NCBI GenBank assembly: GCA_022360175.1
Contig: JAKSDI010000088.1
Span: forward strand, 26,046-90,045
Origin: Chitinophagales bacterium
Lineage (GTDB): Bacteria; Bacteroidota; Bacteroidia; Chitinophagales; Saprospiraceae
DNA length: 64,000 nt
Direction: 5' to 3'
Shown here in pieces: positions 16,539-25,824 of the stretch (the first letter of the stretch is position 1; each line of letters opens with the position of its first letter). A program made the position numbers and the translations under genes. Below the pieces are notes generated by a model. The model did not search any database and had not been told where the DNA came from. It worked only from the letters and a program-made list of their open reading frames with translations.

Positions 16539-17309
16539 ATGACTACTATCATTTCATATAATATTAATGGTATACGGGCCGCACTTAAAAAAGGCTTAGC
16601 AGAATGGATGAAGGAAACAGATCCTTCTATATTATGTGTACAGGAAACAAAAGCTCATCCAGAACAAGTAAGCGATCGCCATGTCTTTGAGAGTATGGGC
16701 TACCATCAATACTGGCATTCTGCTGAGAAAAAAGGCTATAGTGGGGTAGCTATTTTTACAAAAGAAAAGCCTGATCAGATTATTGAGGGGTGTGGCAATC
16801 CACTTTATGATTCAGAAGGGCGTATCATTCGTGCGGACTATGGCGACTGGACACTGCTTAATTGCTATTTCCCTTCTGGAACTTCTGGAGATGTCCGACA
16901 AGATTTTAAGATGGGGTTCCTGGATTTTTTCCAAAACTGGATAAATGAACTTAAAAAGGAGCGTCCAAATCTTATAATAGTAGGAGATTATAATATTGCC
17001 CATACCGAAATAGATATTCACGATCCTGTAAGAAATAAGAAAAACTCTGGCTTCCTGCCCGAAGAACGAGAATGGATGACAAAGTGGTTTGAAAGCGGCT
17101 TTACAGATGCGTATCGCCATCTAAATCCTGAAAAAGTAGAATACAGTTGGTGGAGTTATCGTGCACAAGCAAGAGCCAGAAATAAAGGCTGGAGAATTGA
17201 TTATCAATCCGTGTCTGATACATTAAAGGATAAGTTGCAGGATTCATTTCAAATGAATCAAGCAGTTCACTCTGATCACTGTCCAGTTTATGTGAAAATT
17301 GCTCTATAA
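16539..17309 (+). CDS. xth: Exodeoxyribonuclease III (AP endonuclease)
   Basis: 256 residues, the normal size. It cleaves DNA at abasic sites and removes 3' blocks in base-excision repair. The exonuclease-endonuclease-phosphatase fold shows its key residues: YNINGIRAALKKG at the N-terminus, the metal ligand Glu36 in ILCVQETKAH, GDYNIAHTEIDIHDP with the catalytic Asp/Asn, the recognition loop YSWWSYRAQARARNKGWRID, and the final SDHCPVYVKI with the catalytic Asp-His. It is of the ExoA/ExoIII type without a long N-terminal extension. Its stop codon overlaps the next start (TAATG), so it is translationally coupled to the acetyltransferase. Confidence 0.96.
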   Translation: MTTIISYNINGIRAALKKGLAEWMKETDPSILCVQETKAHPEQVSDRHVFESMGYHQYWHSAEKKGYSGVAIFTKEKPDQIIEGCGNPLYDSEGRIIRADYGDWTLLNCYFPSGTSGDVRQDFKMGFLDFFQNWINELKKERPNLIIVGDYNIAHTEIDIHDPVRNKKNSGFLPEEREWMTKWFESGFTDAYRHLNPEKVEYSWWSYRAQARARNKGWRIDYQSVSDTLKDKLQDSFQMNQAVHSDHCPVYVKIAL

Positions 17310-17740
17310 TGAAATTGGATATACGAGAATGTTCGATTGCAGAAGCAGTAGTCATTTCTAATCAAATACCAGAGCTCAAGAATCCTTATCCTGCAGAAGA
17401 ATATGAAAAGAGGTTTGCTACCGCTTCCCATCTGATTTTGGCAGCTTATATAGACGGCAAAGCAGCTGGATTTAAAGCGGGATATGAACGAGAAAGCTTT
17501 TTTTATTCCTGGATGGGAGGTGTCTTGCCTCAGTATCGTCAATTAGGAATTGCAAAACAGTTGGCAGATCATCAGGAAAGATGGGCAAAAGGCCAAGGAT
17601 ATAATAGCATCACTTTCAAAACGAGAAATGTACACAAAGGGATGCTTATATTTGCGCTGAAAAATGGCTTTAATATCATAGATGTTGAATCTAGAGCAGA
17701 TGTTGGAGCCAACCGAATATGGCTTAAAAAAGTCTTATAA
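17309..17740 (+). CDS. GNAT-family N-acetyltransferase
   Basis: 143 residues with the GNAT acetyl-CoA-binding core. The motif-A-like block is GGVLPQYRQLGIAKQLADHQ (about 71-90; the usual signature is Q/RxxGxG/A, here RQLGIA), followed by GYNSITFKTRNVHKGMLIFALKNGF, the typical late strand and helix. The start codon shares one base with the xth stop, so the two genes are coupled. The acceptor could be a small amine or a protein amino group. Nothing in the sequence decides it, and the link to DNA repair is only by position. Confidence 0.88.
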   Translation: MKLDIRECSIAEAVVISNQIPELKNPYPAEEYEKRFATASHLILAAYIDGKAAGFKAGYERESFFYSWMGGVLPQYRQLGIAKQLADHQERWAKGQGYNSITFKTRNVHKGMLIFALKNGFNIIDVESRADVGANRIWLKKVL

Positions 17741-17821
17741 ATTAAGAAAGTAAATTCTCTCAATAAGTGATGAGGGGATATTATTTAAATCCCTGACTAT
17801 AACTTTAAACATTTACCAGAC

Positions 17822-18691
17822 ATGCAAAAAAGAACCATATTTTCCCTTTTATTTACTCTGCTTACTTTATGCGTATTTGCACAGGAATTTTCTGCCGGTT
17901 TTCGAGCAGGCCTAAATTTCTCAACTATTGATGGGCCTAGTGAAATGGATGCCAATGGCAATGAATTGGAGACTTATGAACTAAGTACGGGCTTTCATGT
18001 AGGAGGAATGGCTAATCTGAAATTCACAGATATTTTTTCTGTGCGAGGCGAATTATTGTACTCTCAAAAAGGAGTAGATTATAACTTCAATGGTGATTCT
18101 TTCTGGATTTTTGATGTGCAGAATAGTGAGCAAAAAGTATATGCAACAGGTGATCGTTCTACGATATTATCTGTTACAAACTCCTATATAGAGCTGCCTT
18201 TTATGGCAGTAGGACGTTTTGGGCGTATCGAAGTTTCTGGTGGTATGAGTGTAGGCTTTTTGGTTTCTTCCAGAGGATCTGGTGAATTAAATTTTAATGG
18301 AACTACAAGTACAGGCAGTGCAGTAGATCCTTTCACAATAGCACTTGATTATAATTATTTTAAAAAGCGTTCTGATGTAAACGATGTAGAAATTCGTCAG
18401 ATCGGTAATCGTTCTGTAGAAATCCCTAAAACTTTAGGAGCCTATTATGAATTACTGGACGAAGACGATCGCTTATTCAATCCGGTTGATCTGGGTTTAA
18501 TAGGTGGAGTAGCATTTTTTGTTAATCAGGGTTTATTCTTAGGAATACGTGCTCAATATGGTTTAAACGACCTAACACAGAACAGCCGAGATATTTCTCG
18601 CTCAAGCCTTGATGCAGATAATAACTATATCTTACTGGACGATACGGATCGCAATCTGACCATTCAGGCTTCAGTAGGATTCAGCTTCTAA
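17822..18691 (+). CDS. Outer-membrane beta-barrel protein (PorT-like)
   Basis: 289 residues. The signal peptide MQKRTIFSLLFTLLTLCVFA is followed by FSAGFRAGLNFSTIDGP, the N-terminal strand typical of the outer-membrane beta-barrel family (OMP_b-brl_2, the fold of PorT). Alternating strands follow, such as TGFHVGGMANLKF, SVRGELLYSQKGVDYNF and NSYIELPFMAVGRFGRIEVS, and the protein ends in the aromatic LTIQASVGFSF, as barrels recognised by the BAM machine do. The long insert around 150-215 contains Asp and Asn and probably forms a surface loop. It stands alone on the forward strand with a strong hairpin after it. The substrate or role is unknown. Confidence 0.88.
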   Translation: MQKRTIFSLLFTLLTLCVFAQEFSAGFRAGLNFSTIDGPSEMDANGNELETYELSTGFHVGGMANLKFTDIFSVRGELLYSQKGVDYNFNGDSFWIFDVQNSEQKVYATGDRSTILSVTNSYIELPFMAVGRFGRIEVSGGMSVGFLVSSRGSGELNFNGTTSTGSAVDPFTIALDYNYFKKRSDVNDVEIRQIGNRSVEIPKTLGAYYELLDEDDRLFNPVDLGLIGGVAFFVNQGLFLGIRAQYGLNDLTQNSRDISRSSLDADNNYILLDDTDRNLTIQASVGFSF

Positions 18692-18715
18692 AAAAGGATC
18701 AGAATAAAATGGATT

Positions 18716-18748
18716 ATCCCGACAATATCTATTAGGCATTGTCGGGAT
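18716..18748 (+). terminator. Hairpin after the barrel gene
   Basis: An 11-bp perfect stem ATCCCGACAAT/ATTGTCGGGAT with an 11-nt loop lies 24 bp after the stop codon. It has no clean T-run and lies between convergent genes, so it may serve both strands. Confidence 0.65.
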
Positions 18749-18762
18749 GATTCTATACCTTA

Positions 18763-18786
18763 CTGCCCACTGCCCACTGCCCACTG
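18763..18786. repeat. Tandem heptamer CTGCCCA, 3.4 copies
   Basis: Three exact copies of CTGCCCA followed by CTG, lying between a terminator hairpin and the stop of the TlpA-like gene. It is a short tandem repeat without coding or structural role that I can see. Confidence 0.8.
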
Positions 18787-18821
18787 TTGAGTAAAACGAA
18801 ATCCGTAGGACCCACTGAAAT

Positions 18822-20171
18822 CTACTCAAACAACTCTTTCAATTTAGCTTCTAATGCAGGGCCTCTTAAGTTGGTTGCAACGATCTTACCTTCACGGTTT
18901 AATAAAAATGTACTAGGTATAGAGCGAACACCGTATTCATTTGCTACTGCATTTTGCCATCCTTTAAGATCGCTGACGTGATTCCATTCTAACCCATCGG
19001 TTTCTATTGCTTTTAGCCACTTGTCTTTAGTGCGATCCAGGCTTACGCCTAATACGTCAAATCCCTGATCATGGTATTTCTTATACATTTTAACCACATT
19101 AGGATTTTCACGCCTGCAAGGGCCACACCAACTAGCCCAAAAGTCTAATAAAACTACTTTTCCCTTTAAATCGCTTAAACTAAAATCTTCTCCTTCAGGG
19201 GTTTTTTGAGTGAAATCAGGTGCTTGCCCACCCACTGTAAAGTTTTTAGACTTTTCTAGTTCAGCTTCTATACTGGCTACTGCTGCTGGGTCAGTATCCT
19301 TAAATGTAGTAATGAATTGTTTTGCAAAATATGGAAACAAAGGATCTCTTTTCTGGCTCAAGGCTGTTGCAACACCTGATAAGGCAAGTTGATGAGCACC
19401 ACTTCCTTTAGGTGTCAATGCAAGGGCATTTTCCATATAAGCCTGTTTAGCTTCAGGGCGTATACGTTGCCCCATAAGTGTACTTGTATAATTTTTGAAA
19501 GCTTCAAAAACCCAGGGCAAATGATTGTAAACGGGCTGTGAGAAATCAACAAAATGGAAGTATTCGTTAGCGAAATGATCCAATGGGTTGGAATAATTTC
19601 CAGCATTATTCTGATAGCTCAAATAAGTATTGATGGCTACTATACTGGCAAAAAAATCATTAGTCATTTTAAGAGAATCAAGCAATGCTAGTTTTTTATC
19701 ATCTACCGTTTTCATTTGTGCTTCTATTGCTTCCCGGTCTGCACCAAAAGCCCGGCCGTGTTTGCGCACTAGATTACTAGATTCTTTTCTTAACTGATTT
19801 AGTTCTTTTTTTAAACGGGTGTAATCATTATTAAGCTTAGATGCTGTAAAACGTGCACCACGTATACTACCACAAGGCCCTTTTAATACCACTTTTTCTT
19901 CAGAACCTAAGATAAGAGGAATCATGTTTTTGGTATTCGTCCCAGCATAATAAAAACGAGGAGTAGAGGCCTCTACCTTAAATTCAAAGGCTGTATCTTC
20001 TCCTTGATTTGATTGTTGGACAGGGACAAAGGCACCGCCTCTAAATTGATAAAGTGTCAAGACATCTTCTACACAATTACTGAGTTCGCAGCGTAGTGTT
20101 ACGGTTTTATCCTGAGCATTGAGGCTAGCTGTTATAAGTAATAAGGATATCCATAAAATAGACCTGGCCAT
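18822..20171 (-). CDS. TlpA-like thiol-disulfide oxidoreductase with DUF4369-like N-terminus
   Basis: 449 residues with a signal peptide (MARSILWISLLLITASLNAQ). The N-terminal beta-rich region up to about 110 resembles DUF4369, a Bacteroidota-specific partner of AhpC/TSA domains, and a helical linker follows (about 110-300). The C-terminal thioredoxin domain (about 315-449) has APDFTQKTPEGEDFSLSDL, WASWCGPCRRENPNVVKMYK with the redox WCGPC pair, and SIPSTFLL with the cis-Pro. In this phylum such proteins act in the periplasm or outer membrane and reduce disulfides or respond to oxidative stress. The gene is convergent with the barrel gene, has no neighbour on its strand, and its substrate is unknown. 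Confidence 0.93.
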   Translation of the reverse strand: MARSILWISLLLITASLNAQDKTVTLRCELSNCVEDVLTLYQFRGGAFVPVQQSNQGEDTAFEFKVEASTPRFYYAGTNTKNMIPLILGSEEKVVLKGPCGSIRGARFTASKLNNDYTRLKKELNQLRKESSNLVRKHGRAFGADREAIEAQMKTVDDKKLALLDSLKMTNDFFASIVAINTYLSYQNNAGNYSNPLDHFANEYFHFVDFSQPVYNHLPWVFEAFKNYTSTLMGQRIRPEAKQAYMENALALTPKGSGAHQLALSGVATALSQKRDPLFPYFAKQFITTFKDTDPAAVASIEAELEKSKNFTVGGQAPDFTQKTPEGEDFSLSDLKGKVVLLDFWASWCGPCRRENPNVVKMYKKYHDQGFDVLGVSLDRTKDKWLKAIETDGLEWNHVSDLKGWQNAVANEYGVRSIPSTFLLNREGKIVATNLRGPALEAKLKELFE

Positions 20172-20409
20172 ATTTCTATATATTTATAGTTTCAAACAAA
20201 ATTATGGGTTTCAATATCATTACCCAAAGTTTTAGAACGTGAACTGGTTTAAACATGTTCTTGATCTAAGAACCTCTCTTTACTCATCGGCCCTTTTCAT
20301 ATTCCGGTCTAAGGACTAAGAGTTTGAAGGAACAATTATGTAATTTAGAAGTTCTTAATGTAAAAGCTGCTTTCGATTGAAAGCATTAACAATATATATA
20401 AGATAGATT

Positions 20410-20883
20410 ATGCGATACCGCACAGAGTTTAATAGCAATTCCAACCCTTTCAATTCGATTTTTAGTATCCTGATGGTGATACTAGTTATGCTAGGCTTAT
20501 TTTTTGTTGCTCGCTTTATCTTTACCATCCTATACTACCTTTCTCCCATTATGCTGATTGCTGCCTTGATCATTGATCATAAAGTAGTGACGGGGTATGT
20601 ACAATGGGTTATTAATCTATTAAAGAATAATGTACTAATGGGTATTGGTACAGTATTATTGACGGTGATAGGATTTCCGGTAGTTACTGCTTTTTTGCTT
20701 GGTCGTGCGCTGTTTAGAAAGAAAATCAAAGAAGCAAAAGAAGATATAGAGCGCCAGCAAAAGGGTCATTATATTGAATACGAAGAAGTAGACAGCGAGC
20801 CCTTGGATTTACCGCAACTAGAGGAAAAAGTAAAAAAAGAGAAGCCCCGTCAAAGCGAGTATGATGATTTTTTTAAAGAATAG
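20410..20883 (+). CDS. Small integral membrane protein
   Basis: 157 residues. After a polar start there are three or four hydrophobic segments: ILMVILVMLGLFFVARFIF (about 21-39), LYYLSPIMLIAALIID (about 42-57), and IGTVLLTVIGFPVVTAFLLG (about 80-99). The C-terminal tail of about 55 residues is charged and cytosolic-like (KKKIKEAKEDIERQQKG, then EKVKKEKPRQSEYDDFFKE). No family was recognised. It is followed after 30 bp by the glycosyltransferase gene, so the two are probably co-transcribed and may share a job in envelope sugar chemistry, which is inference. Confidence 0.8.
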   Translation: MRYRTEFNSNSNPFNSIFSILMVILVMLGLFFVARFIFTILYYLSPIMLIAALIIDHKVVTGYVQWVINLLKNNVLMGIGTVLLTVIGFPVVTAFLLGRALFRKKIKEAKEDIERQQKGHYIEYEEVDSEPLDLPQLEEKVKKEKPRQSEYDDFFKE

Positions 20884-20913
20884 CATTCATATTCTATAGG
20901 GTATATAAGCAGC

Positions 20914-22065
20914 ATGGGGGGATTATCATTTTTATCTGTATTTGCGCTAGTACTAATATTGAGTTATGCCCTCATCATTCAATTAAGCCTAAAACATTGG
21001 TTCTCGATTCCTTTATTTACTGTCTCTGAAAATTACAAGCCAGGAGTTTTCATAAGCGTCATAATACCTGCTCGTAATGAAGAAGAACAAATCGGAGCTT
21101 GCCTGAAATCATTGCAACAACAGGAATACCCTCAATCACTTTATGAAGTCATTGTGATTGATGATCATTCTGAGGATGCAACGGCTCGAATAGTTGAGCA
21201 ATTAGCCATTCCCAATGTTCGTCTGTTAAGATTAGCCGATTATGTAAAGGATGAGGAAGCCATTTCTTCTTATAAAAAAAAGAGTATCGAGCTAGGCTTG
21301 TCATTGGCTGTTGGTTCTTTGATAGCTACCACTGATGCAGATTGCATAATACCTCCCATTTGGTTGCATACTATAGGCTATGCTCATGAGTGTAAAGGAG
21401 CAGAACTAATAGCTGGCCCTGTCCTTTTTCATAAAGAAAAAAATACATTAGAGTATTTCCAGTCTCTGGATTTTTCAGGAATGATGCTACTGACAGCAGT
21501 TGGCTTATCTACAAATCGTTGGGCTTTGGCCAATGGAGCCAATCTTGCTTATACAAAAGCATTGTTTGAAAAAGTAAATGGCTTTGAGGGCAATCATCAA
21601 ATTGCTTCTGGCGATGATATTTTTATAGTAGAAAAAGTAATGCAGCAGTGCCCGGATAAAATTCTGTTCACCAAACATCCCTACGCTAATTTGACGACGG
21701 CTAAACCGAACTGGCCCAGTTTTTTCCAGCAACGATTACGATGGGGGACAAAAAATGCAAAAGCTCATCCAATCAGTAAGATGGTGATGGGGATTCCTTT
21801 CTTGCTTAGTTGCTTAATTATTTTTTCAATACTCGCTATTCCTTTTAATCCAATCTACTTCCTGGTACTATTATTAAGCACTTTTGTAGGGAAGAGCATT
21901 TGTGATTATTTCTTGCTACATAGTGCAAGCTCTTTTTTTCATCGTGAAGACTTGATGAAGTACTTCCTGCAATCAGAAGTTTTACATATTCTATATCTTG
22001 TCACTGTGGGCATGTCTTCTCTATTTATTAAGCAATACACCTGGAAAGGAAGGAAAAGTCAGTAG
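20914..22065 (+). CDS. Membrane-anchored family 2 glycosyltransferase
   Basis: 383 residues. An N-terminal membrane segment (FLSVFALVLILSYALIIQL) is followed by a GT-A catalytic domain with SVIIPARNEEEQIGACLKSL (about 49-67), VIVIDDHSEDATARIVEQ, TTDADC (the DxD-type metal site, near 145-150), SGDDIFIVEKV, and QQRLRWGTK (about 268-276), a QxxRW motif. Two C-terminal hydrophobic segments complete it (about 295-340 and 362-375). The protein transfers a sugar from a nucleotide donor to a lipid or polymer at the inner membrane. QxxRW occurs in processive synthases and related enzymes; the product is unknown. It follows the small membrane gene by 30 bp. Confidence 0.9.
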   Translation: MGGLSFLSVFALVLILSYALIIQLSLKHWFSIPLFTVSENYKPGVFISVIIPARNEEEQIGACLKSLQQQEYPQSLYEVIVIDDHSEDATARIVEQLAIPNVRLLRLADYVKDEEAISSYKKKSIELGLSLAVGSLIATTDADCIIPPIWLHTIGYAHECKGAELIAGPVLFHKEKNTLEYFQSLDFSGMMLLTAVGLSTNRWALANGANLAYTKALFEKVNGFEGNHQIASGDDIFIVEKVMQQCPDKILFTKHPYANLTTAKPNWPSFFQQRLRWGTKNAKAHPISKMVMGIPFLLSCLIIFSILAIPFNPIYFLVLLLSTFVGKSICDYFLLHSASSFFHREDLMKYFLQSEVLHILYLVTVGMSSLFIKQYTWKGRKSQ

Positions 22066-22333
22066 GTGTTGATTGTTTTGTATAGAGGTTGCACGGAATA
22101 ATGTTTTAAAAAATAAACAAATATCAAATTTTATCAATTTAAAAAATAAAATATGTGAATTATTTTATGGTATTTATACTATTTGTCGATTAGAGACCGT
22201 TACTAGTCCATATATATCTATTTGTTAAAACTTTCTCATACGAAATCAAGGGATATGGAGTAATACTACTTTCATTTTAATTGTACATACTCTAAAAAGC
22301 GTGCACCTAAATACGCTACAAACCCTTGAAACT

Positions 22334-23089
22334 ATGCAAAATCCCAGTTTGATCTTATTTGCTGTAGTTGTATTCTTGATGGTGTATTTATTTGTTTACA
22401 TCATTAACTACAACAATCGCATTAATCGTCAGCAGCAGCAGAAACAAGCTGCTACTCCTCAGTTTTATCTGGTTCCTCAGGCTTATCCTCCGCAACGACA
22501 AGCATCAAAAGGGCCAATAAAAACACTTTCCACAGTAATGATGCTCTTGTTTACAGCAGCAGTGATATATCTATTTCAGGTATACGATGGCAAGCCTCTG
22601 GATTTTCAGAAAACTCATTCTGTATCTGTAGAGTCAGGTCTTGACTTGTATGAAGACATCTATACTTCTTCATCAATGCATAATGCCAGTACAAATTTAT
22701 TGCAAGTAGAAGTTAGCCAGGCAGCCCAGCAATTACACAAAGGAAGTAAGATAATTGGGCAGATATTTTCTCAACAGGCAGCTACCATACATCAGCCATT
22801 AGTATATAAAAACAAATGGGCGATACAATTAGTAGCTAAAGAAACATCTACACAGTGGATGGATGCATTTAAGGCTGGCATTCAGGCATATTGCCAAAAT
22901 GGCCGTTACCTAATGGAAAGCACTACAGAAATAGAAAACGGAGTAGAATTATATCGCTTTTACATAGGGCCTTTCCCAAACAAAGAAGCAGCTCAGCTTT
23001 TAATTAGAGAACTAGAACACTTATCTTCTGATGCTCGGGTAATCAATTTGAATGAAGTACCTGATATAAGGCCATATACATCGGCTTAA
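22334..23089 (+). CDS. Bitopic membrane protein with SPOR-like C-terminal domain
   Basis: 251 residues from the ATG; the GTG 33 bp upstream is a less likely start. Two hydrophobic segments are seen: SLILFAVVVFLMVYLFVYII (about 5-24) and LSTVMMLLFTAAVIYLFQVY (about 65-84), with a Gln-rich stretch between them. From about 165 to 245 lies KWAIQLVAKETSTQWMDAFK ... ELYRFYIGPFPNKEAAQLLI, which has the strand-helix-strand pattern and GPF turn of SPOR peptidoglycan-binding domains. Such domains recruit proteins to glycan at division sites or stress-damaged wall. The identification rests on pattern only. It is a single gene after a 268-bp AT-rich gap. Confidence 0.75.
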   Translation: MQNPSLILFAVVVFLMVYLFVYIINYNNRINRQQQQKQAATPQFYLVPQAYPPQRQASKGPIKTLSTVMMLLFTAAVIYLFQVYDGKPLDFQKTHSVSVESGLDLYEDIYTSSSMHNASTNLLQVEVSQAAQQLHKGSKIIGQIFSQQAATIHQPLVYKNKWAIQLVAKETSTQWMDAFKAGIQAYCQNGRYLMESTTEIENGVELYRFYIGPFPNKEAAQLLIRELEHLSSDARVINLNEVPDIRPYTSA

Positions 23090-23138
23090 GTAATTACTTA
23101 GCTTGTGAATAATGAATGATAAGAAGTATAGCAAGTAG

Positions 23139-23351
23139 CTACAATCTAGTCGATTGCAAAAGATGATCAAGCTTCTTTATTTTATTTTTAACAAAGGCAA
23201 TGATTTGCTGCTCTAGCTTCAGTGTTGGGGTAGCTGATCATTGCCTCACTTTTTTGATCATGCTTTCCGATACCTGGGTAAATTCTGCTACCTGCTTGCT
23301 GGTAAAACTTAGTTCTTGTAAAAGCTTTCCAGCATGTGATTTTTCTTGCAT
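23139..23351 (-). pseudogene. HTH protein remnant with internal TGA
   Basis: On the minus strand an ATG opens 37 codons (MQEKSHAGKLLQELSF, then TSKQVAEFTQVSESMIKKVR) that look like a helix-turn-helix of MerR or phage-regulator type. A TGA follows at 23238-23240. The same frame then runs 32 more codons (SATPTLKLEQQIIAFVKNKI, then KKLDHLLQ) before TAG. The frame is uninterrupted on both sides of the stop, so a single nonsense change, perhaps from TGG, would explain it. The 5' end abuts the truncated T9SS gene on the opposite strand, so this is probably part of a decayed insertion. A different frame on the same strand is a shadow. Confidence 0.5.
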
Positions 23352-23356
23352 TTTGA

Positions 23357-24166
23357 CAGAGTGATAGTATAAAACCAAGAAGCGGAGAGCTACTCCACTT
23401 TGTTGGTTGCTTAGCTAACATTAAAAATAACGATAGTCAAAGAGCTATAGTTAAGAATGAAATATTTTACATTGATAGCCTTCTAGAGATAAGTGGGTTC
23501 AATTCAGTATTGAAAGAACAAAAAGGGGTATTGTTATCGGATTTATTGACATTAGACATTTCTTCTGAATCTATAATTTCTAATTACAAGTCAGGTTTAC
23601 TATCCAATTTGCAGAGTATAATAGCCGTAAATCAGCAAATAGTCACAACACAAGTATATGAAAGTAATGAAAAAACGGTTAACGATATATTTTTAAATGC
23701 AATAGTTAACCAAAATGGTGTTTTTACAGCCCAACAGCTCCAGGACTTATTAAATATAGCACTTCAATGCCCTCAAACAGGAGGAATGGCTGTCTACAGG
23801 GCCAGAGGGTTACTACCTTCGTGTATTCATATTGAACACGAAGAAACATTTGATAATTGTTTTCCTGATTCCACCGAAGGATTTTCTAGTAGTAATCTAC
23901 TATCAAATACATTTGATGAAATCGATGATGACAAAATTCATATTTATCCAAATCCAGCTTCTGGAGAGATTAATATACGGTTTAACAAAAACTCAAGCGG
24001 AACAGTGATAATTTCTGATCCTTTTAGACGAAAAATGATGCAAAGAAATATTTTTGAAAATGAAAACTTTGTTTCTTTAGAATTAAATCTCCTTCGTGGG
24101 ATTTATCAATGTACAATCTTGTGGGATGATGGTTCAATGCAAACAGAATCCTTAATAATCGAATAG
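23357..24166 (+). pseudogene. 5'-truncated T9SS-cargo gene, C-terminal fragment
   Basis: An open frame without any ATG runs from the junction with the HTH remnant. It includes SIKPRSGELLHFVGCLANIK and SQRAIVKNEIFYIDSLLEIS before the first possible TTG start at 23510, so coding sequence extends upstream of any plausible start and the true 5' end is lost. The rest is a helical region followed by a Cys pair (CPQTGGMAVYRARGLLPSC) and a type-A T9SS sorting domain: IHIYPNPASGEINIRFNKNS, VIISDPFRRKM, LRGIYQCTILWDDGSMQ. This is the tail of a large secreted Saprospiria-type protein. Without a signal peptide it cannot be exported, and it may not be translated. Confidence 0.7.
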
Positions 24167-24229
24167 TGTATGATAGATACTTTGCAGATAAGCACAAAGC
24201 TTGTCTGTAAAATATTTTTAATTTTTTTT

Positions 24230-25741
24230 ATGAGAGTGTTATTTTTTTTAGTCTTTGTTCTTTTGCATTCTACAAAAGGCAATACACAACATCAATACGA
24301 TGCTCATTGGATTCTGGGGCAAGATGCTGAGATTAAAATGGATTTCAATTCCGAACCAGTGAATATTTCTTTAGGAGAAGATGTAAGCTCGTTCTCTATG
24401 GCTGGTTCAAATATTAGCATGAGTGATTCTTCGGGAAATCTCCTTTTTTATTCTAATGGCTGTGAAATAAGAGATCGAACCAATTCAATTATGCTAAATG
24501 GTGATATGATTAATCCTGGGGCAGTGGAACAATGGTATTGTAATTCAGGAGGAAGTGATAGTCCTATTCCCCAGGGAATAGTTTGTTTACCCTTACCTGA
24601 ACACTCGGATATATACTATTTATTTTATTTAGACCTTGATGAAGTTAATTATCATGATACCCTCTTTACCTTTGATCCCAAGAGATTATATTACAGTATT
24701 GTTGATATGGGCTTAAATGAAGGTTTAGGAGGAGTAAACCTTAAAAGTGAAATTGCGATTGAAGATACGCTTGCATTAGCCAGAGGGCAGTTGACGGCTG
24801 TTAAACATGGTAACGGACGGGATTGGTGGGTGATTATACCAAAAGCTTTATCAAATTGTTACTATCTCCTACAATTATCTCCTGAAGGAATAATAGAGAA
24901 TAAGCTAGAGTGTGTGGGTGAAGAATGGGAGCAGAGACATGGGATAGGGCAAGCAGTATTTTCTCCTAATGGAGAAAAGTTCGCACGCTTCAATCCATGG
25001 AATGGCCTACATATTTTTGACTTTGATAGATGCGAAGGTGTATTATCAAACCCTGTATCAATAGATTTTCCAGAAGATACATTTAGTGCAGCTGGCTTAT
25101 CTATTTCCCCAAATTCAAGATTCTTGTATACAGCTACAACAGAAAAACTATACCAATTTGATTTGAATGCTGACCCCATACTCGATAGTAGATTGCTGAT
25201 TGACACTATTGATGCTATTAATTTTCCTACATTTGGTGCTGTATTTTATCTATCCCAATTAGCTCCTGATGGTAAGATTTATATAGCTGGAATAAGTAGT
25301 CATTTTTTTCTGCATGTTATTAATGAACCTGATAGTATGGGTACTGCTTGTAATTTTATCCAGCAGGGAGTAGATCTTCCTGCACTCAACTTTGCAAGTA
25401 TTCCTAATTTCCCTAATTATAGGCTCAATACGGTGTTAGAGGAGTGTGATACAATAGTGTCAAGCAGTGAATATTTTTCTGTTCAAGAGTTTTTAGAACT
25501 TAATATTTTCCCCAATCCAACATCAAATTTTCTTAATCTTGAATTCTCGGGTGACCTGAAACCAAAATCTGGACAAGTTCATATTTTTGATAACTTAGGC
25601 CGATTGGTCAAACAGATACCTTCTGAGCAACTGAGAGGCTCAATTTCAATATCTATCAAGGAATGGGAGAGTGGAATATACTGGCTGCAATACTTAGAAA
25701 ATGGTATAACAATTATTTCAAAGAGTTTTTTAGTAGAATAA
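24230..25741 (+). CDS. T9SS-exported protein with predicted beta-propeller
   Basis: 503 residues from the ATG that begins a signal peptide (MRVLFFLVFVLLHSTKGNTQ); 20 upstream in-frame residues are not needed. The body (about 20-415) has recurring aromatic and Gly strands as in a beta-propeller: ASFSMAG-like turns, SDSSGNLLFYSNGCEIRD, RHGIGQAVFSPNGEKFARFN, ISPNSRFLYTATTEKLYQFD, and LAPDGKIYIAGISSHFFLHV. The end is a type-A sorting domain: LNIFPNPTSNFLNLEFSGD, VHIFDNLGRLVKQI, ESGIYWLQYLENG. It is therefore secreted or cell-surface-bound through T9SS. It lies 63 bp after the truncated T9SS fragment, so the pair may derive from duplication or recombination. Function is unknown. Confidence 0.85.
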   Translation: MRVLFFLVFVLLHSTKGNTQHQYDAHWILGQDAEIKMDFNSEPVNISLGEDVSSFSMAGSNISMSDSSGNLLFYSNGCEIRDRTNSIMLNGDMINPGAVEQWYCNSGGSDSPIPQGIVCLPLPEHSDIYYLFYLDLDEVNYHDTLFTFDPKRLYYSIVDMGLNEGLGGVNLKSEIAIEDTLALARGQLTAVKHGNGRDWWVIIPKALSNCYYLLQLSPEGIIENKLECVGEEWEQRHGIGQAVFSPNGEKFARFNPWNGLHIFDFDRCEGVLSNPVSIDFPEDTFSAAGLSISPNSRFLYTATTEKLYQFDLNADPILDSRLLIDTIDAINFPTFGAVFYLSQLAPDGKIYIAGISSHFFLHVINEPDSMGTACNFIQQGVDLPALNFASIPNFPNYRLNTVLEECDTIVSSSEYFSVQEFLELNIFPNPTSNFLNLEFSGDLKPKSGQVHIFDNLGRLVKQIPSEQLRGSISISIKEWESGIYWLQYLENGITIISKSFLVE

Positions 25742-25824
25742 GTCCGGTGGGATATTGAGTCTTGAGATTTTACCCCTTCAAAAAATATTAGTAAGACAAG
25801 AGCTACTCCATCTTTTTGTGATAA

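Noticed and set aside
23188..23421. 77-codon minus-strand frame over the HTH remnant
   Set aside because: Its sequence is not domain-like, whereas another frame on the same strand contains a clear helix-turn-helix. It is a shadow.
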